From: JANOAR01 sp031411235
GTDB taxonomy: Bacteria; Verrucomicrobiota; Verrucomicrobiia; Verrucomicrobiales; Verrucomicrobiaceae
NCBI GenBank assembly: GCA_031411235.1
Contig: JANOAR010000161.1
Coordinates: 1 to 34,844 of the forward strand
Reading direction: 5' to 3'
Length of the DNA stretch: 34,844 bases
Positions 33,248-34,844 of this stretch are shown here, piece after piece. Under the pieces are notes generated by a model, which was given only the letters and a program-made list of their open reading frames with translations, was not told the DNA's origin and ran no database searches. The stretch's first letter is position 1. Each line of letters starts with the position of its first letter. The translations under genes were made by a program, and so were the position numbers.

Positions 33248-33421
33248 ATGACAGAAAAAACACGCATCAATATCGACTTCTCGGATGAGCCGAAAGTCCT
33301 GCTTGCTCTGAGGCAGCGAGCTAAAGAGCAGAAGCGCTCCCTTGGGGCTCAACTTCTGTTTGAATGTCTGCCGACACTTTCACCATTGGCCAAGAGGTCA
33401 AATGTGACTAAGCGCAAGTAA
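33248..33421 (+). CDS. Small ribbon-helix-helix-like DNA-binding protein
   Basis: 57 residues from MTEKTRINID. Strand TRINIDFS, helix EPKVLLALRQRAKEQ and helix SLGAQLLFECL give a ribbon-helix-helix layout; the C-terminal tail is basic (RSNVTKRK). The frame can be extended back to 33197, but that part (repeated GGIPPR) is just the operator palindromes translated. As the gene sits immediately downstream of two perfect palindromes, it is probably autoregulated. It heads a run of four same-strand genes leading to the DNA clamp. No toxin partner is evident, so a plasmid/phage copy-control or transcription role is as likely as an antitoxin role. Confidence 0.6.
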   Translation: MTEKTRINIDFSDEPKVLLALRQRAKEQKRSLGAQLLFECLPTLSPLAKRSNVTKRK

Positions 33422-33441
33422 CCCCATCGCCACTTTCCACC

Positions 33442-33603
33442 ATGCTGATACTCTCTCTGTTCGCGCTCCTATTGGTCGCATTGTTTCACCATCACCGACT
33501 CGCCGTGTGGCAGGCGGCATTGATTCGCAAGCTCGGGCGAAAGTCACGCCGTCGCGCCTCCCTTAAATCCTATGGTTCCTGCGGGCGGGAGGTTGAACTG
33601 TGA
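33442..33603 (+). CDS. Small membrane protein with basic tail (53 residues)
   Basis: MLILSLFALLLVALF is a single N-terminal membrane span; the remaining ~38 residues are strongly basic (IRKLGRKSRRRA) and would stay inside by the positive-inside rule. It begins 20 bases after the RHH gene and its TGA stop overlaps the GTG start of the next gene (GTGA), an arrangement typical of translational coupling, which is the main reason to believe it is real. No family is recognised; small phage membrane proteins of this build are common. Confidence 0.45.
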   Translation: MLILSLFALLLVALFHHHRLAVWQAALIRKLGRKSRRRASLKSYGSCGREVEL

Positions 33604-33827
33604 ACGTGACTCAGAAGGTGCGAGTTTTCACGGGTCGCGAGCCTGGGCATACGGTGCTCAATATCGCTGAAGTCGGCTCGATGCTCGGGCTCAAGCCAGA
33701 GACAGTAGCGAGGATGCTCGCTGTCCACAGAATTCCCAACGCCTGGAAGACGGGCGAGATGGGCAAGGGGCAATGGCGCGTGCGCCTCGAAGACGTGCGC
33801 CATTACCAATCCCGTCCCAAGGCGTAA
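33600..33827 (+). CDS. Excisionase/MerR-like helix-turn-helix protein
   Basis: 75 residues with a GTG start. VLNIAEVGSMLGLKPETVARMLAVHRIPNAWKTG is a classic winged-helix HTH_17/excisionase pattern (helix-turn-recognition helix, then the I-P wing), followed by WRVRLEDVRHY. Proteins of this kind act as recombination directionality factors or small regulators. Its start overlaps the stop of the membrane protein gene, and 49 bases separate it from the clamp gene. Near a tRNA gene, a role in excision of an integrated element is plausible, but no integrase is within the window. Confidence 0.7.
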   Translation: MNVTQKVRVFTGREPGHTVLNIAEVGSMLGLKPETVARMLAVHRIPNAWKTGEMGKGQWRVRLEDVRHYQSRPKA

Positions 33828-33876
33828 GGCCTGGGCGAATCCATTTCAACGCTACAACTATGCCCATCTCCAACTC

Positions 33877-34844
33877 ATGAAACTCACACTGAAAGCCAGC
33901 GATCTGGCAAAACGACTCGACCGTCTCACCTCGGTCATTAACTCGAAGGTATCACTCGCCCTGCTGTCCTGCGTGCGGCTCACTGTTACGCCATCCGGCT
34001 ACACTGTTGCAGCCTCTAATATTGACATGTGGATGGACTGCGCCGTTGTTCACAGCGGCTCCACAGCCGGGGATTATTGCATCGGCTCCACCATGCTGAA
34101 GTCGGCGCTATCCTCCTTTGGTGACTCCGAGGTGGTGATGGAATGCGACGGCAAGACACTCACGATCAAGGAGGGAAAGAGCGTGGCTAAAATTGCGGTG
34201 CTGGGTGTGGAAGACTGGCCGAATCTGCCAGAGTTGAAGTTGACTGAGGCGCTGAAGATTGCCGACGGCGCGGCCTTCGTGGATGATTTGAAATGGGTAT
34301 CCAAGGTGATGCTTTCGGACATTTCTCGACTCGTGCTCAACTCGGTGATTTTCAGCGGCGATATGATGCTGGCCTGTGATGGCAAGCGCTCGCATCGGGC
34401 ATCTCTGAGTTCCAAAATTGAAAGTGAATTCATCGTGCCTGATTCGGTGGTGAAGCTGCTCACGTCGATGATCGGCGATGCCTCGGTGATCGAGACGGAC
34501 AAGACCTGGCTAAGGCTCACGGCTGGCGAATGGACGCTGACAAGCAAGCTGCTCGACGGGCATTACCCACTGCCCCAGCTCTTGGGCATGTATAAATGGG
34601 ATGGGTTGGCGACGATCAAAGTCAACAAGGCCGAGGCGACAACGGCCAAGTCGGCGTTGGCGGCGATGACAAGCAAGAGCAACAAAGCGATGCGAGTCAC
34701 GCCAACGATGGGCGGCGTGATTATGTCGGCGGAGTCGGACAACGACTCGCTGGAACGCTGGGTGGTCGGCGAAGGCGAGTTGCCTGAATTCGCCATCATG
34801 CCCAATTACTTCGGTGATCTCATTTCGGGTGCCGGGGACTTGGT
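33877..34844 (+). CDS. dnaN: DNA polymerase III beta subunit (sliding clamp) homologue, partial
   Basis: Open to the window end: 322 residues, 3' end missing. DnaN clamps are ~370 residues and form a ring that tethers the polymerase to DNA. Matches by position: MKLTLKASDLAKRLDRLTSVI (domain I start, in part), LTVTPSGYTVAASNIDMWMD, the linker VEDWPNLPEL like the DFPNL motif at ~115, ACDGKRSHRASL like ATDGHRLA at ~170, FIVPDSVVKLL at ~187, and WTLTSKLLDGHYPLPQLL like FTSKLVDGRFPDY at ~220. Divergence is high, and domain III keeps little similarity. It follows small phage/plasmid-like genes rather than dnaA or recF, so it is more likely an element-borne clamp than the chromosomal gene. A 6-codon open frame at 33860 overlaps its ATG (ATGA). 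Confidence 0.85.
   Translation, partial: MKLTLKASDLAKRLDRLTSVINSKVSLALLSCVRLTVTPSGYTVAASNIDMWMDCAVVHSGSTAGDYCIGSTMLKSALSSFGDSEVVMECDGKTLTIKEGKSVAKIAVLGVEDWPNLPELKLTEALKIADGAAFVDDLKWVSKVMLSDISRLVLNSVIFSGDMMLACDGKRSHRASLSSKIESEFIVPDSVVKLLTSMIGDASVIETDKTWLRLTAGEWTLTSKLLDGHYPLPQLLGMYKWDGLATIKVNKAEATTAKSALAAMTSKSNKAMRVTPTMGGVIMSAESDNDSLERWVVGEGELPEFAIMPNYFGDLISGAGDL

Noticed and set aside
33125..33352. Upstream extension of the minus-strand RHH/membrane gene
   Set aside because: It crosses all three operators and the divergent gene start; residues there have no resemblance to a domain.

Overview
The window looks like a chromosomal stretch of a Verrucomicrobia-type bacterium (PVC superphylum). The evidence is a secreted DUF1501 / DUF1549-DUF1553 / cytochrome-c-WD40 gene set that is largely confined to Planctomycetes and Verrucomicrobia, BACON- and cadherin-like giant surface proteins, weak or absent Shine-Dalgarno sequences, and a 14-bp site matching the LexA motif I recall as published for Verrucomicrobia (TGTTC-N4-GAACA). 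No species is claimed.

Layout. (1) 1-1445: a GSII-type glutamine synthetase preceded by a textbook sigma-54 promoter and followed by an intrinsic terminator. (2) 1493-3890, minus strand: a short-chain dehydrogenase and a membrane-anchored GH75-like (chitosanase-family) protein, 10 bases apart. (3) 4077-18162, plus strand: seven tightly spaced genes, probably one operon. They encode a secreted beta-helix protein, a Tm-1-like/UPF0261 protein, a Tat-type DUF1501 protein, a PPC-domain exported protein, a DUF1549/Big2/DUF1553 protein with heme-type cysteine motifs, a 1434-residue beta-propeller protein and a cytochrome-c/WD40 protein. Their exported, modular character suggests handling of an extracellular polymer, but the substrate is not visible.

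(4) 18163-19459 is a gene-free repeat district: nine 21-bp units resembling DnaA boxes, five 10-bp tandem units, three copies of a 40-45-bp repeat and a ~360-bp imperfect palindrome. A hypothetical gene (19460-20206) follows. (5) 20402-21905 is an AT-richer islet with a HEPN-like (AbiU2-type) protein, a permuted NlpC/P60-like protein and a 59-residue protein, a possible defence cassette. (6) 22023-31336 is one giant exported adhesin-like gene (about 3,100 residues if joined) broken near its 5' end by a one-base frameshift. It carries two AT-rich LamG-like domains inserted inside a BACON domain, and an array of FN3-like and cadherin-like modules.

(7) 31857-34844 is accessory DNA: a frameshifted orphan antitoxin, tRNA-Gly(CCC), a phage-type small gene under a perfect LexA-like box, two divergent ribbon-helix-helix genes (one apparently membrane-tethered) around three identical-type palindromic operators, a small membrane protein, an excisionase-like HTH gene and a divergent DnaN sliding clamp that runs off the window. 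This last block is the best candidate for an undescribed system: an SOS-linked element with its own clamp integrated beside a tRNA gene.
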